Part shown: in pieces, positions 18,701-25,762 of the stretch
Layout of the letters: every line of letters starts with the position of its first letter
How positions within the stretch are numbered: position 1 is the first letter of the stretch
Source: Spirosoma validum
Lineage (GTDB): Bacteria; Bacteroidota; Bacteroidia; Cytophagales; Spirosomataceae
DNA length: 64,000 nt
Direction: 5' to 3'
Assembly (NCBI RefSeq): GCF_014699035.1
Contig: NZ_JACXAA010000004.1
Location: 372,001 to 436,000, forward strand
The notes under the pieces: generated by a model
What the model was told of the DNA's origin: nothing
Database searches by the model: none
The model's input: the letters and a program-made list of their open reading frames with translations, nothing else
Translations under genes and position numbers: made by a program

Positions 18701-19273
18701 GGCGACCGGAAATACCTCGACCTCAATGGTGATAAGAAAATCGACGATAACGACCGGACGATCATCGGTCGCGCGCAGCCCAAATTCATTGGTGGGATCA
18801 GCAATACGTTCTCGTACAAAGGCGTGGAGCTTACCGCGTTTTTTCAGGGCGTATATGGTAACAACATCCTGAATGCGAACCGGTTTGAGTTGGAATACCT
18901 GAATGCTACGACCAACCAGGACCGCGACGTACTGAGCCGCTGGACCCCGACAAATACGAATACCGATATGCCACGGGCGTCGACAACCCGGCCCGCTAAC
19001 CGCATCTCGACCCGGCAGATTGAAGACGGTTCGTATCTCCGGCTGAAAAATATTCAACTGGCGTATAACCTGCCGGCATCGGTGCTGAAAAGTCTGAAAA
19101 TTCAGTCGTTACGGGTGTATGCGACGGCACAGAACTACCTGACCTGGACTAGTTATTCGGGCTACGATCCGGAAGTGAATCGCTTTGGTCAGGACAGCCG
19201 GAGCCAGGGTTTCGACTACGCCAGTTACCCATCGGCTAAGACAATCCTCTTCGGCCTAAACGTTGGTTTCTAA
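15794..19273 (+). CDS. SusC/RagA TonB-dependent outer-membrane transporter with N-terminal STN signalling domain
   Basis: A 1159-residue TonB-dependent receptor. A signal peptide (LPLALTAGWLLGVGYGPTSA) is followed by a Secretin/TonB STN domain (about 55-115, LKQTLLQLKDHYGVDILFEE), a carboxypeptidase-regulatory-like domain (RVSGRVTGETDETLPGVSVV, about 165-245), the SusC motif EVVVVGYGQVKKSDLTGAVA, the plug (LQGRAAGVQITQNSG, VIDGIPFKN, DASSTAIYGSRGSNGVVIIT) and a barrel ending in an aromatic residue (LFGLNVGF). The STN domain makes it the sensing partner of the FecR protein with which it overlaps. The substrate is not evident from the locus, since no glycoside hydrolase is adjacent. Confidence 0.95.
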   Translation: MRKSLPLALTAGWLLGVGYGPTSAQTLAFARTTQLTTKSQSGKPNSLPTAHQALKQTLLQLKDHYGVDILFEESVVSSHLISLESLDLNARLETNLNAILKPYGMRFKKMRSGAYLILPPKNSDKAPANVAESATAAVSAPVPLFGLMTLPGLHVSESVPADVRVSGRVTGETDETLPGVSVVVKGSPRGTTTDAQGRYQINVPNDRSDVTLVFSFVGYVSQEMPVRNRSTIDVQLVPDTKALNEVVVVGYGQVKKSDLTGAVATVPVEEIRKVAVTSLDQALQGRAAGVQITQNSGAPGGTTSIRIRGGNSIQGDNEPLYVIDGIPFKNDGAGSGSNFNVLSTLNPSDIESMSVLKDASSTAIYGSRGSNGVVIITTKRGKAGKSTINFDAYYGIQNVRRKYPVLNGREYAQFVNDANTNEGRPGVYTQAQIDAFGTGTDWQDEIFRQAPMSNYQLSMSGGDERTQYAVSGGYFKQNGIVVNSDFDRYSFRVNLDRKLTNKIKVGNSLTVSRTVTNQARTDGDLGSAGLVTIAALQFPPILPVRSADGNYLITDPALAFTADNPVALARDNKNRNTAYRVFGNVFGDYQIIDGLNLRVSLGIDGVLQKQDSYLPRSVSSGLAQGGAASIYNSQSITWLNENLLTYTRTVNTVHNVTVLLGYTQQGNRTESSTASARNFVNDNLGSGNLGSGSVPLTPSSGIGTWGLESYLSRINYGYKDKYLLTASFRADGSSRFGSNKQYGYFPSVALAWRVSEESFLKNNRVINDLKLRATYGSTGNQDGVGNYPAYSLLGTQNYVFGNVVSTGLGPNQIANPDLSWETTTQADVGVDVGFLNNRITLTADAYLKRTKDLLLNVTIPSTSGYSSAIKNLGRVENKGIELGISSRNIDGDFKWSTDVNFALNRNNVLDIGGAPQIFAGNVANIGQNLNSGIIRVGEPLGSFYGYVTNGLYQTTDELTALSDPQARKPGDRKYLDLNGDKKIDDNDRTIIGRAQPKFIGGISNTFSYKGVELTAFFQGVYGNNILNANRFELEYLNATTNQDRDVLSRWTPTNTNTDMPRASTTRPANRISTRQIEDGSYLRLKNIQLAYNLPASVLKSLKIQSLRVYATAQNYLTWTSYSGYDPEVNRFGQDSRSQGFDYASYPSAKTILFGLNVGF

Positions 19274-19291
19274 CCCTCAACACGAACTTTC

Positions 19292-20725
19292 ATGAAAAAG
19301 ACCATATTGCTTGTCGGCCTTTTGTTCAGCGCGATGACATCCTGCGAAGTGCTGAACCAGACGCCTGAATCCAATTTTACCCCGACGAATTTTTATAAGA
19401 ACGCCGACGATGCCAAAGCTGCCGTCAGTGCGGTTTATGATCCGTTGAACTCCTCGAATCTGTATGCGCAGGTGATGTGGATTTTGCAGGATCAGGCGAC
19501 CGACGACGCTGAATGGGGCAACGGGCGGTCGACGGCCAACCAGCCCAAGAATGACCTCGACAAATACACGTTCACACCAGCCACCGTTACGTTCCAATCC
19601 ATCTGGTCGACCGTTTATTCGGCCATTAACCGGGCCAATACGGTGATCACTCGTGTGCCGGGAATTGCGATGGACGAGAGTCTGAAAGCGCGTTACGTTG
19701 CCGAGGCTAAATTCATGCGGGCGTTCTATTATTTTACGCTGGTTCGATTGTTTGGGGACGTACCAATCATTACCGCTGAAACTACTTCGCTCAGCAATCT
19801 GAACGTAGCGCGGGCGCCGTTGAATGATGTGTATACCCTGATCATCCAGGATTTTACCGAAGCGGAGACTATTCTGCCCACGACGTATTCCACCGCCGAC
19901 CGGGGACGGGCCACGAAGGGAGCCGCCAAAGCATTTCTGGCTAAAGTGTACCTGACACGCCAGGACTGGGCCAAGGCGTCGGCCAAAGCCAAAGAAGTGA
20001 TGGACCTGAATGCGTATGACCTTTGGGCCAACTTTGCCGACGCCTTTCTGATTGCCAATAAAAATGGGAAGGAAGCGGTATTTGAAATGCAGGCACTCAG
20101 CGGTGGTTTTAACGAAGGTAGCTGGATGCAGGGCTACATGCGCCCCAATTTCGACCGGGTGAATGGGATTTCCGGTTTTGGTGATGATCCCCCAACCGAA
20201 AACCTGTATCGGGCGTATCGCGCGGATGATAAACGCCGAAACGTTACGTTGCGACTCTACTCCGCTACGTCCACGCCGGCAGCTCCGGCGAGTGTGTTGT
20301 TTCCGTGTTACGTCTACAAATACCTCGATCCAACCGCAACCGGTAACGGCGATGGCGGAAATAATTACCCCATTATCCGGTATCCCGACGTCATGCTAAT
20401 GTATGCGGAAGCGCTGAACGAACAGGCTGCGAATAGTGCCGATGCCTACACCATGATGAACCGGATTCGCAACCGGGCTGGGTTACCCAATCTAACGCCA
20501 AATCTGAGTCAGGCCCAGTTTCGGGATAGCGTGTTGTTGGAGCGTCGGCTGGAGCTAGCCTTCGAAGGGCATCGCTGGTATGATCTGGCTCGCACAAAAA
20601 AGCTGATCGGTGCTATAAAAGCACAGAACCCGACGATTGCCATAGATGAACACCACTATCTGTTCCCGATTCCGCAAACGGAGCGCGACGTAAATTCGCA
20701 ACTAACCCAAAATCCGGGGTACTAA
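19292..20725 (+). CDS. SusD/RagB outer-membrane nutrient-binding lipoprotein
   Basis: A 477-residue lipoprotein (LLVGLLFSAMTSC, lipidated Cys near residue 18). SusD features are: the N-terminal helix TPTNFYKNADDAKAAVSAVY, the TPR-like EAKFMRAFYYFTLVRLFGDV, AAKAFLAKVYL, and the C-terminal YPDVMLMYAEALNE, LERRLELAFEGHRWYDLART and HHYLFPIPQTERDVN. It sits 18 nt after the SusC gene and should form the lid of that transporter. The glycan or other ligand is unknown. Confidence 0.94.
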   Translation: MKKTILLVGLLFSAMTSCEVLNQTPESNFTPTNFYKNADDAKAAVSAVYDPLNSSNLYAQVMWILQDQATDDAEWGNGRSTANQPKNDLDKYTFTPATVTFQSIWSTVYSAINRANTVITRVPGIAMDESLKARYVAEAKFMRAFYYFTLVRLFGDVPIITAETTSLSNLNVARAPLNDVYTLIIQDFTEAETILPTTYSTADRGRATKGAAKAFLAKVYLTRQDWAKASAKAKEVMDLNAYDLWANFADAFLIANKNGKEAVFEMQALSGGFNEGSWMQGYMRPNFDRVNGISGFGDDPPTENLYRAYRADDKRRNVTLRLYSATSTPAAPASVLFPCYVYKYLDPTATGNGDGGNNYPIIRYPDVMLMYAEALNEQAANSADAYTMMNRIRNRAGLPNLTPNLSQAQFRDSVLLERRLELAFEGHRWYDLARTKKLIGAIKAQNPTIAIDEHHYLFPIPQTERDVNSQLTQNPGY

Positions 20726-20766
20726 GGCTGGCCGGAGCCAGCATAGCGCCTTAACTATGTTGAGTG

Positions 20767-20829
20767 GGTACCACGGGCTTTAGCCCGTATCGGATGCCAG
20801 GCGCTGTACGGACTAAAGTCCGTGGTACC
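20767..20829. repeat. Double-hairpin intergenic repeat, copy 4
   Basis: The arms are 20767-20788 (GGTACCACGGGCTTTAGCCC, then GT) and 20808-20829 (ending AGTCCGTGGTACC). Compared with each other the arms differ at two positions, but inside each arm the change is compensated: GGGC/GCCC on the left, GGAC/GTCC on the right. It lies between the SusD gene and the FAD oxidoreductase gene. Confidence 0.85.
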
Positions 20830-20867
20830 TATCGGATCATTTAGTTCGCCTTAACTTTTATTCACGC

Positions 20868-22877
20868 ATGAAAAAACGACTTATTCTTTTCACTGTCGTT
20901 ACGTTCTATACCCTGATCTCGTTTGCCCAGACCGCGCCCGTTACGGTTGATGTGTGCGTATATGGAGGCTCGTCGGCGGGTGTGATTGCCGCTTACACCG
21001 CTAAAAAAATGGGAAAATCGGTAATCCTGATTGAACCGGGCCGGCACCTCGGCGGACTGACGACGGGCGGCCTGGGGTATACCGATATCGGCAACAAATA
21101 CGCTATTTCGGGTATTGCCCGTGATTATTATCGACGTATCGGAAAGCATTACGGCAAGTTCGAGCAGTGGATTTTTGAGCCACACGTAGCGGAAGATTTG
21201 TACAGGGAATACGTCAAACGCGCTGATGTAAACGTAGTGTATTCGTATCGGCTGGTGTCGGTAAAGAAGCAAAATGGCAGTATTCAGAGCATTACGCTGG
21301 AACCGTCAACGGCTCAGTCGGGTGGCAATCGAACTCTCAACGCGAAGATGTTTCTCGACTGTACGTATGAGGGAGATCTGATGGCGAAAGCGGGCGTTAG
21401 CTATACCGTCGGGCGGGAAGACAACAAGATGTACAACGAAACTTTCAACGGTTTTCAACTGCTCAATAAGCACCAGTTTGTGGATGGGGTAGACCCGTAT
21501 AAAATTCCCGGCAAGCCCGAAAGTGGGTTATTGTGGGGCATCAGTACGGGAAAGGTTTTACCCGCAGGAACGGGGAATAAACAGGTGCAGGCGTATAACT
21601 TTCGCATTTGCCTGACGAGCGATCCCGCTAATCGGATTCCCATCACAAAACCCGAAGGCTACGATTCGACTCGCTATGAACTGTTGTTGCGGGCCATCGA
21701 CAAGAATCCGAAACTGGCGTTCAACACGATCCTGAAACCCGACAAGATGCCGAATCAGAAAACGGACATCAACAACAACGGTCCCTTTTCCACGGATATG
21801 ATCGGCGTGAACTACGATTTCCCCGAAGCGAGTTATGAACGGCGGGCTGAGATTCAGCGGGAACATGAGCTGTACAATAAAGGGCTGCTGTACTTTATCG
21901 GGCATGATCCCCGCATGCGCAAAGACATCCAGACTGAAATGCTCAAATACGGGTATCCGAAAGATGAATACACCGATTCTGGTAACTGGTCGACGCAGAT
22001 GTACGTGCGCGAAGCCCGGCGCATGATCGGTGAATACGTCATGACGCAGGCCAACTGTCAGGGGCGCGAGGTGGTTTCAGATGGCGTTGGCATGGCGGCC
22101 TACACGATGGACTCGCACAATTGCCAGCGGATCGTGATCGAGAAAGATGGTCAGAAGATGGTCAAGAATGAGGGGAACGTAGAGGAAGGTGGATTTCCGC
22201 CCTATCCAATCTCGTACCGTTGCTTAATCCCGAAAGCGAGCGAGTGTAAAAATCTGTTGGTACCAGTCTGTTTGTCGGCCAGCCATATTGCTTATGGATC
22301 GATTCGGATGGAACCGGTTTTCATGGTGCTGGCCCAATCGTCGGCCATAGCGGCCAGTATGGCGATTGACGGTAAGACGTCGGTGCAGGCTGTAGACGTA
22401 GCGAAACTACAAAATACGTTGAAAGCTAACCCATTAGCGGATGGCAGTACGCCCGAAATTCTGGTCGATAACGATGACGAAGCCCACGTGACCCGCACCG
22501 GCGACTGGACGCGAGACAATAATCCTAAAGGCGCTTATGGACCCAGTTATTTTACGACGAAAGGCGCAGGGGAAGCGCTAAAAACGATACGGTTTACGCC
22601 CGACGTAGCGAAAGCCGGCATGTATCAGGTGTACATGTATTTCCCGAAATTGGCTGGTGCGTCACCCACGACAACGATTACCGTATCTGACGGAAACCAA
22701 ACGAAAAACTTGACCATCCGTGAATCCGATATTCGGGTCGAAGGGCAAACCTCGGGCGAATGGGTATCGCTGGGATCAGTTAACCTGTCATCCGGCAAGA
22801 AAAGTTATGTAGACGTATCCACCAAAGACACCAACGGAATTGTCGTAGCCGACGCCGTATTGTTCGTGCCGAAATAA
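20868..22877 (+). CDS. Secreted FAD-dependent oxidoreductase with C-terminal golvesin/xanthan-lyase-like domain
   Basis: A 669-residue exported flavoprotein. The signal peptide (ILFTVVTFYTLISFAQ) is followed by a Rossmann FAD site (VDVCVYGGSSAGVIAAYTAK) and the PF12831-type continuation LIEPGRHLGGLTTGGLGYTD. The family motif CTYEGDLMAKAG lies near 165, and the flavin fold closes around HIAYGSIRMEPVFMVLAQS. About 540-668 is a beta-sandwich (DWTRDNNPKGAYGPSYFTTK, AGMYQVYMYFPKL) of the golvesin / xanthan lyase C-terminal type, perhaps carbohydrate binding. Homologues are commonly annotated as xanthan lyase or FAD oxidoreductase, and their reaction is not established. It follows the SusCD pair and probably acts on its substrate. 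Confidence 0.87.
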   Translation: MKKRLILFTVVTFYTLISFAQTAPVTVDVCVYGGSSAGVIAAYTAKKMGKSVILIEPGRHLGGLTTGGLGYTDIGNKYAISGIARDYYRRIGKHYGKFEQWIFEPHVAEDLYREYVKRADVNVVYSYRLVSVKKQNGSIQSITLEPSTAQSGGNRTLNAKMFLDCTYEGDLMAKAGVSYTVGREDNKMYNETFNGFQLLNKHQFVDGVDPYKIPGKPESGLLWGISTGKVLPAGTGNKQVQAYNFRICLTSDPANRIPITKPEGYDSTRYELLLRAIDKNPKLAFNTILKPDKMPNQKTDINNNGPFSTDMIGVNYDFPEASYERRAEIQREHELYNKGLLYFIGHDPRMRKDIQTEMLKYGYPKDEYTDSGNWSTQMYVREARRMIGEYVMTQANCQGREVVSDGVGMAAYTMDSHNCQRIVIEKDGQKMVKNEGNVEEGGFPPYPISYRCLIPKASECKNLLVPVCLSASHIAYGSIRMEPVFMVLAQSSAIAASMAIDGKTSVQAVDVAKLQNTLKANPLADGSTPEILVDNDDEAHVTRTGDWTRDNNPKGAYGPSYFTTKGAGEALKTIRFTPDVAKAGMYQVYMYFPKLAGASPTTTITVSDGNQTKNLTIRESDIRVEGQTSGEWVSLGSVNLSSGKKSYVDVSTKDTNGIVVADAVLFVPK

Positions 22878-22895
22878 ACAGAACGGTTTCTTTTT

Positions 22896-22945
22896 GCATA
22901 ACCCCGCTGGGACGGTTGCAGCCGACCGTTCCAGCGGGGTTATGC
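22896..22945 (+). terminator. Strong hairpin terminator after the FAD oxidoreductase gene
   Basis: Arms of 21 nt (22896-22916 and 22925-22945; GCATAACCCCGCTGGGACGG and its complement with one G-T pair) and an 8-nt loop, followed by ATTT. It closes the sigma-FecR-SusCD-oxidoreductase locus. Confidence 0.8.
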
Positions 22946-23075
22946 TATTTAGTCCAATTCGATGGGCCCTGATTAGGACATTCGGGTAATTGAAAGACCT
23001 GTCGTAACCTCCCCAGCGTTCGCTTTGTTTGTAGGGTTTTCCCTAAGTTTATATAAAATCGGGTTTTCACTATTC

Positions 23076-23104
23076 TTTGATCGGTACACTTAGTCCTACT
23101 TTTG
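23076..23104 (+). promoter_or_regulatory. Bacteroidota-type promoter for the two-component/SusCD locus
   Basis: TTTG at 23076-23079 and TACTTTTG at 23097-23104 match the -33 (TTTG) and -7 (TAnnTTTG) elements, spaced 17 nt apart. The expected transcription start is near 23110, leaving about 108 nt of leader before the response regulator. The remaining intergenic sequence, 22946-23218, is AT-rich and shows no other feature. Confidence 0.7.
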
Positions 23105-23218
23105 CTAAACAAAGTTCTATTTAATAAGATTGTTCAACTATTTAATTGACCAGTCAAATTAAAAAGGGACATAACGGGTTTTTTCTTTGAAAGAACCAAT
23201 ACGTAGCAACGTCACTTC

Positions 23219-23860
23219 ATGATACGGGTACTGATAGCGGATGATCATAATGTCTTTGTCGAGGGAATCGAGTCGCTGATTTCCGGCTCTCCGGAAATTG
23301 AAGTAACCCATCGGTGTTATAGCGTATCATCGGTCATCGAACAACTGGCCCGTAATACAATCGACGTTGTGTTACTGGATATGTCGTTCCCCCACATTGA
23401 CGACGGCCTTGGGCTTTGCGAGTACATTACCCGCACGTACCCAATGACGAGTGCGATTGCGCTGACCATGCACGACGATGCCAGCTTAATCAAACGGGTG
23501 GTAAAGAAAGGCGCCAAGGGCTATTTACTGAAGAATACAACGAAGACAGAATTGCTGCAGGCCATTCACACCGTTTATCAGGGGAAGCACTATTTCAACG
23601 AAACCATTACGTCGATTCTTCTCCATGAGGGACCTCGAGCGAGGAAATCGTCGGCAGGTGTAAAACCAAACCTGACGCCCCGCGAGTCGGAAGTACTGAC
23701 GCTTATGGCGCAGGGACTGACAACTCAACAAATGGCCACGCAATTGTTTGTGAGCGCCAAAGCGGTTGAGTTTCATCGAAGCAGTTTGTTAATGAAGTTC
23801 AGTGTTCCCAACACGGCCCTGCTGATCAAGACCGCGATGGAAATGCAATACATTGACTAA
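23219..23860 (+). CDS. NarL/LuxR-type response regulator
   Basis: A 213-residue DNA-binding response regulator. The receiver domain (1-120) has the acidic pocket DD at 8-9, phospho-acceptor Asp54 (DVVLLDMSFPH) and the conserved Lys in KKGAKGYLLKNT. The C-terminal LuxR helix-turn-helix is LTPRESEVLTLMAQGLTTQQ with VSAKAVEFHRSSLLMKF. It is 30 nt upstream of a histidine kinase of the matching HisKA_3 type, forming a NarX/NarL-like pair. Because the pair leads directly into SusC, SusD and GH26 genes, it is the likely regulator of that locus. Most glycan loci use a hybrid one-protein system or a sigma factor instead. Confidence 0.93.
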   Translation: MIRVLIADDHNVFVEGIESLISGSPEIEVTHRCYSVSSVIEQLARNTIDVVLLDMSFPHIDDGLGLCEYITRTYPMTSAIALTMHDDASLIKRVVKKGAKGYLLKNTTKTELLQAIHTVYQGKHYFNETITSILLHEGPRARKSSAGVKPNLTPRESEVLTLMAQGLTTQQMATQLFVSAKAVEFHRSSLLMKFSVPNTALLIKTAMEMQYID

Positions 23861-23890
23861 TCACCGAATCCAATTAGCGATCAATCACCA

Positions 23891-25669
23891 ATGACGGTTG
23901 ACACTACGTTCTTTCTGCTGCGAAAAACAGGACTAGGGGCTCTATTGCTCGTAGCGATGACTGTTTTAGGGCAGGAAGGGAGAGCCATAGCCCAGACGCC
24001 AACCATTGACAGTCTCAAAAAAGAAATCAAACAACTGGTGTTGGCTAAAAACTATGGTCCGGCAGCCAAAGCGTATGAGCAGTTGGGCGGCTTTTACCAT
24101 CAGCTGTATGGCTACAATAAGTACACACTGGACTCGTATTTCAACGGCCTGAAATATTACAACCTGACGGGCGACTCGGCAGGCTATTACAATGCGCACA
24201 TCGCGATCGGGGATTACTACACGCATGATTATTTTATGCAGGCGTCTGCGGAGAAGTACATAAAAAAAGCACGTCAGTTTTTCGAGCGGACACGTAACAT
24301 GCCCAAGGTCATTGAGTGCCGGCTGGGTCTGGCGAACATCGCCCAGAAAAAAGAACCTATACCAACGAATTTAGCAACGGAATTGCGCGAAACCGAACGC
24401 ATGAGTGTCCAGTATAAGCAAGCCTTTTCACAGGCGTTTGCCCTGAACCTGCTAGCCAATACGTATTCGCGGATCAAAAATCCCGATTCCGCGCAGTATT
24501 TCGCCAGCCGGAGCTTAGCGATCTCTCAGCGCCTGAACGTCAGTTGGCTGATCAGCCTGAATTACTTTTATCTGGGCATTGTCGAACAGTTCAGGAACCA
24601 TTCGCAGGTTGCCATCGATACATACCAGAAAAGCTATAAACTGGCCGAAGCGGAGAAAAACGTAGGGATGTTACGGGAATTGTCCAAGCATTCCGCCGAC
24701 GCCTATTCGCGCATGGGCGATTACAGGCAAGCGTATGCCTGGGCCTTGAAGACGGCGGCCTTTGCGAATCAGTTTTATGAATCGGAGCAGACAAAAAGCA
24801 TCCGGTTGCAGGAATTGGACAGTCAGATCAAAACCCTGGCCGTTGAGAAACAACTGGCCGAGGAGCAAAGTCAGAGTCAGCGTTTTCTGAATTCGATGCT
24901 GGTCGGTATTCTGGTCATCAGTATCGTAGGCGTAGCCGCTTTGGTGTACTTACGGCGGCAGCAGAAGTTGATAGCGCGCCAGCAGGCCGTGATTGCCCAG
25001 CAGCAGATCCGGCAACTGGAACTGAAGTCATTACGGGCTATGATCGAAGGGCAGGAGGGTGAACGGAGCCGGATTGCCCGCGATTTACACGATGGTCTGG
25101 GGATTCAGTTGTCACGAATTAAGCTGTTTGTTGAAGCCCATCAGGAGCAGTTGCCGTTGTCGGTGAAAGAGCCACTGAACCAGTTTCTGGACGAAGCCTG
25201 TACCGAAACTCGCTTGATTTCCAATGATTTACGGCCGTATGCGCTGTCGACGTTTGGACTCATTCCTGCGCTGGAGGATCTGGTGCAAAAGCTTAATTTA
25301 GTCAACGAAACAACGCTGGTACTGGAGCATTACGGCGAATTACCAACCTTAGGTGAAGAGGCCTCTGCTATGATGTATCGGGTAATTCAGGAACTACTGA
25401 ACAATGCCCTGAAACATGCTCATGCACAGACAATTACAATACAGATTATGACCAACGATGAAACCGCTCTAATCAGCGTCGATGATGATGGGCAGGGCGG
25501 TAATTTTTCGGAAGAACCCACCAGTGGCAATGGCTTGGCGAACATTAAATCACGAATTGCCTACCTCGGCGGGCAGGTCATGTGGCAGAGTGAAGAGGGA
25601 AAAGGCACGTCGGTCATGATCTCGCTCCCCATGCATAAACTAATCAAAACGGCTCCAGCTATCGCTTAA
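23891..25669 (+). CDS. TPR-containing histidine kinase (HisKA_3 type)
   Basis: A 592-residue sensor kinase. The signal sequence or first membrane segment (TGLGALLLVAMTVLG) precedes an all-helical region with tetratricopeptide repeats (about 40-300), presumably periplasmic. One membrane segment follows (SMLVGILVISIVGVAALVYL, 335-354), then a Gln-rich coiled coil. The dimerisation/phospho-acceptor box is GERSRIARDLHDGLGIQLSR with His400. The ATPase domain has IQELLNNALKHA (N box), DDDGQGG and GNGLANIKSRI. It is the partner of the response regulator immediately upstream. The sensed signal is unknown but is presumably linked to the mannan locus that follows. Confidence 0.92.
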   Translation: MTVDTTFFLLRKTGLGALLLVAMTVLGQEGRAIAQTPTIDSLKKEIKQLVLAKNYGPAAKAYEQLGGFYHQLYGYNKYTLDSYFNGLKYYNLTGDSAGYYNAHIAIGDYYTHDYFMQASAEKYIKKARQFFERTRNMPKVIECRLGLANIAQKKEPIPTNLATELRETERMSVQYKQAFSQAFALNLLANTYSRIKNPDSAQYFASRSLAISQRLNVSWLISLNYFYLGIVEQFRNHSQVAIDTYQKSYKLAEAEKNVGMLRELSKHSADAYSRMGDYRQAYAWALKTAAFANQFYESEQTKSIRLQELDSQIKTLAVEKQLAEEQSQSQRFLNSMLVGILVISIVGVAALVYLRRQQKLIARQQAVIAQQQIRQLELKSLRAMIEGQEGERSRIARDLHDGLGIQLSRIKLFVEAHQEQLPLSVKEPLNQFLDEACTETRLISNDLRPYALSTFGLIPALEDLVQKLNLVNETTLVLEHYGELPTLGEEASAMMYRVIQELLNNALKHAHAQTITIQIMTNDETALISVDDDGQGGNFSEEPTSGNGLANIKSRIAYLGGQVMWQSEEGKGTSVMISLPMHKLIKTAPAIA

Positions 25670-25762
25670 ACGAACGGCTAACATAATAGGCTGACAGCCA
25701 CACAATAAGCTAAATAATCCACTAACTCTATTACCTAAGTTCACAATTAATTTCTATTGTAT

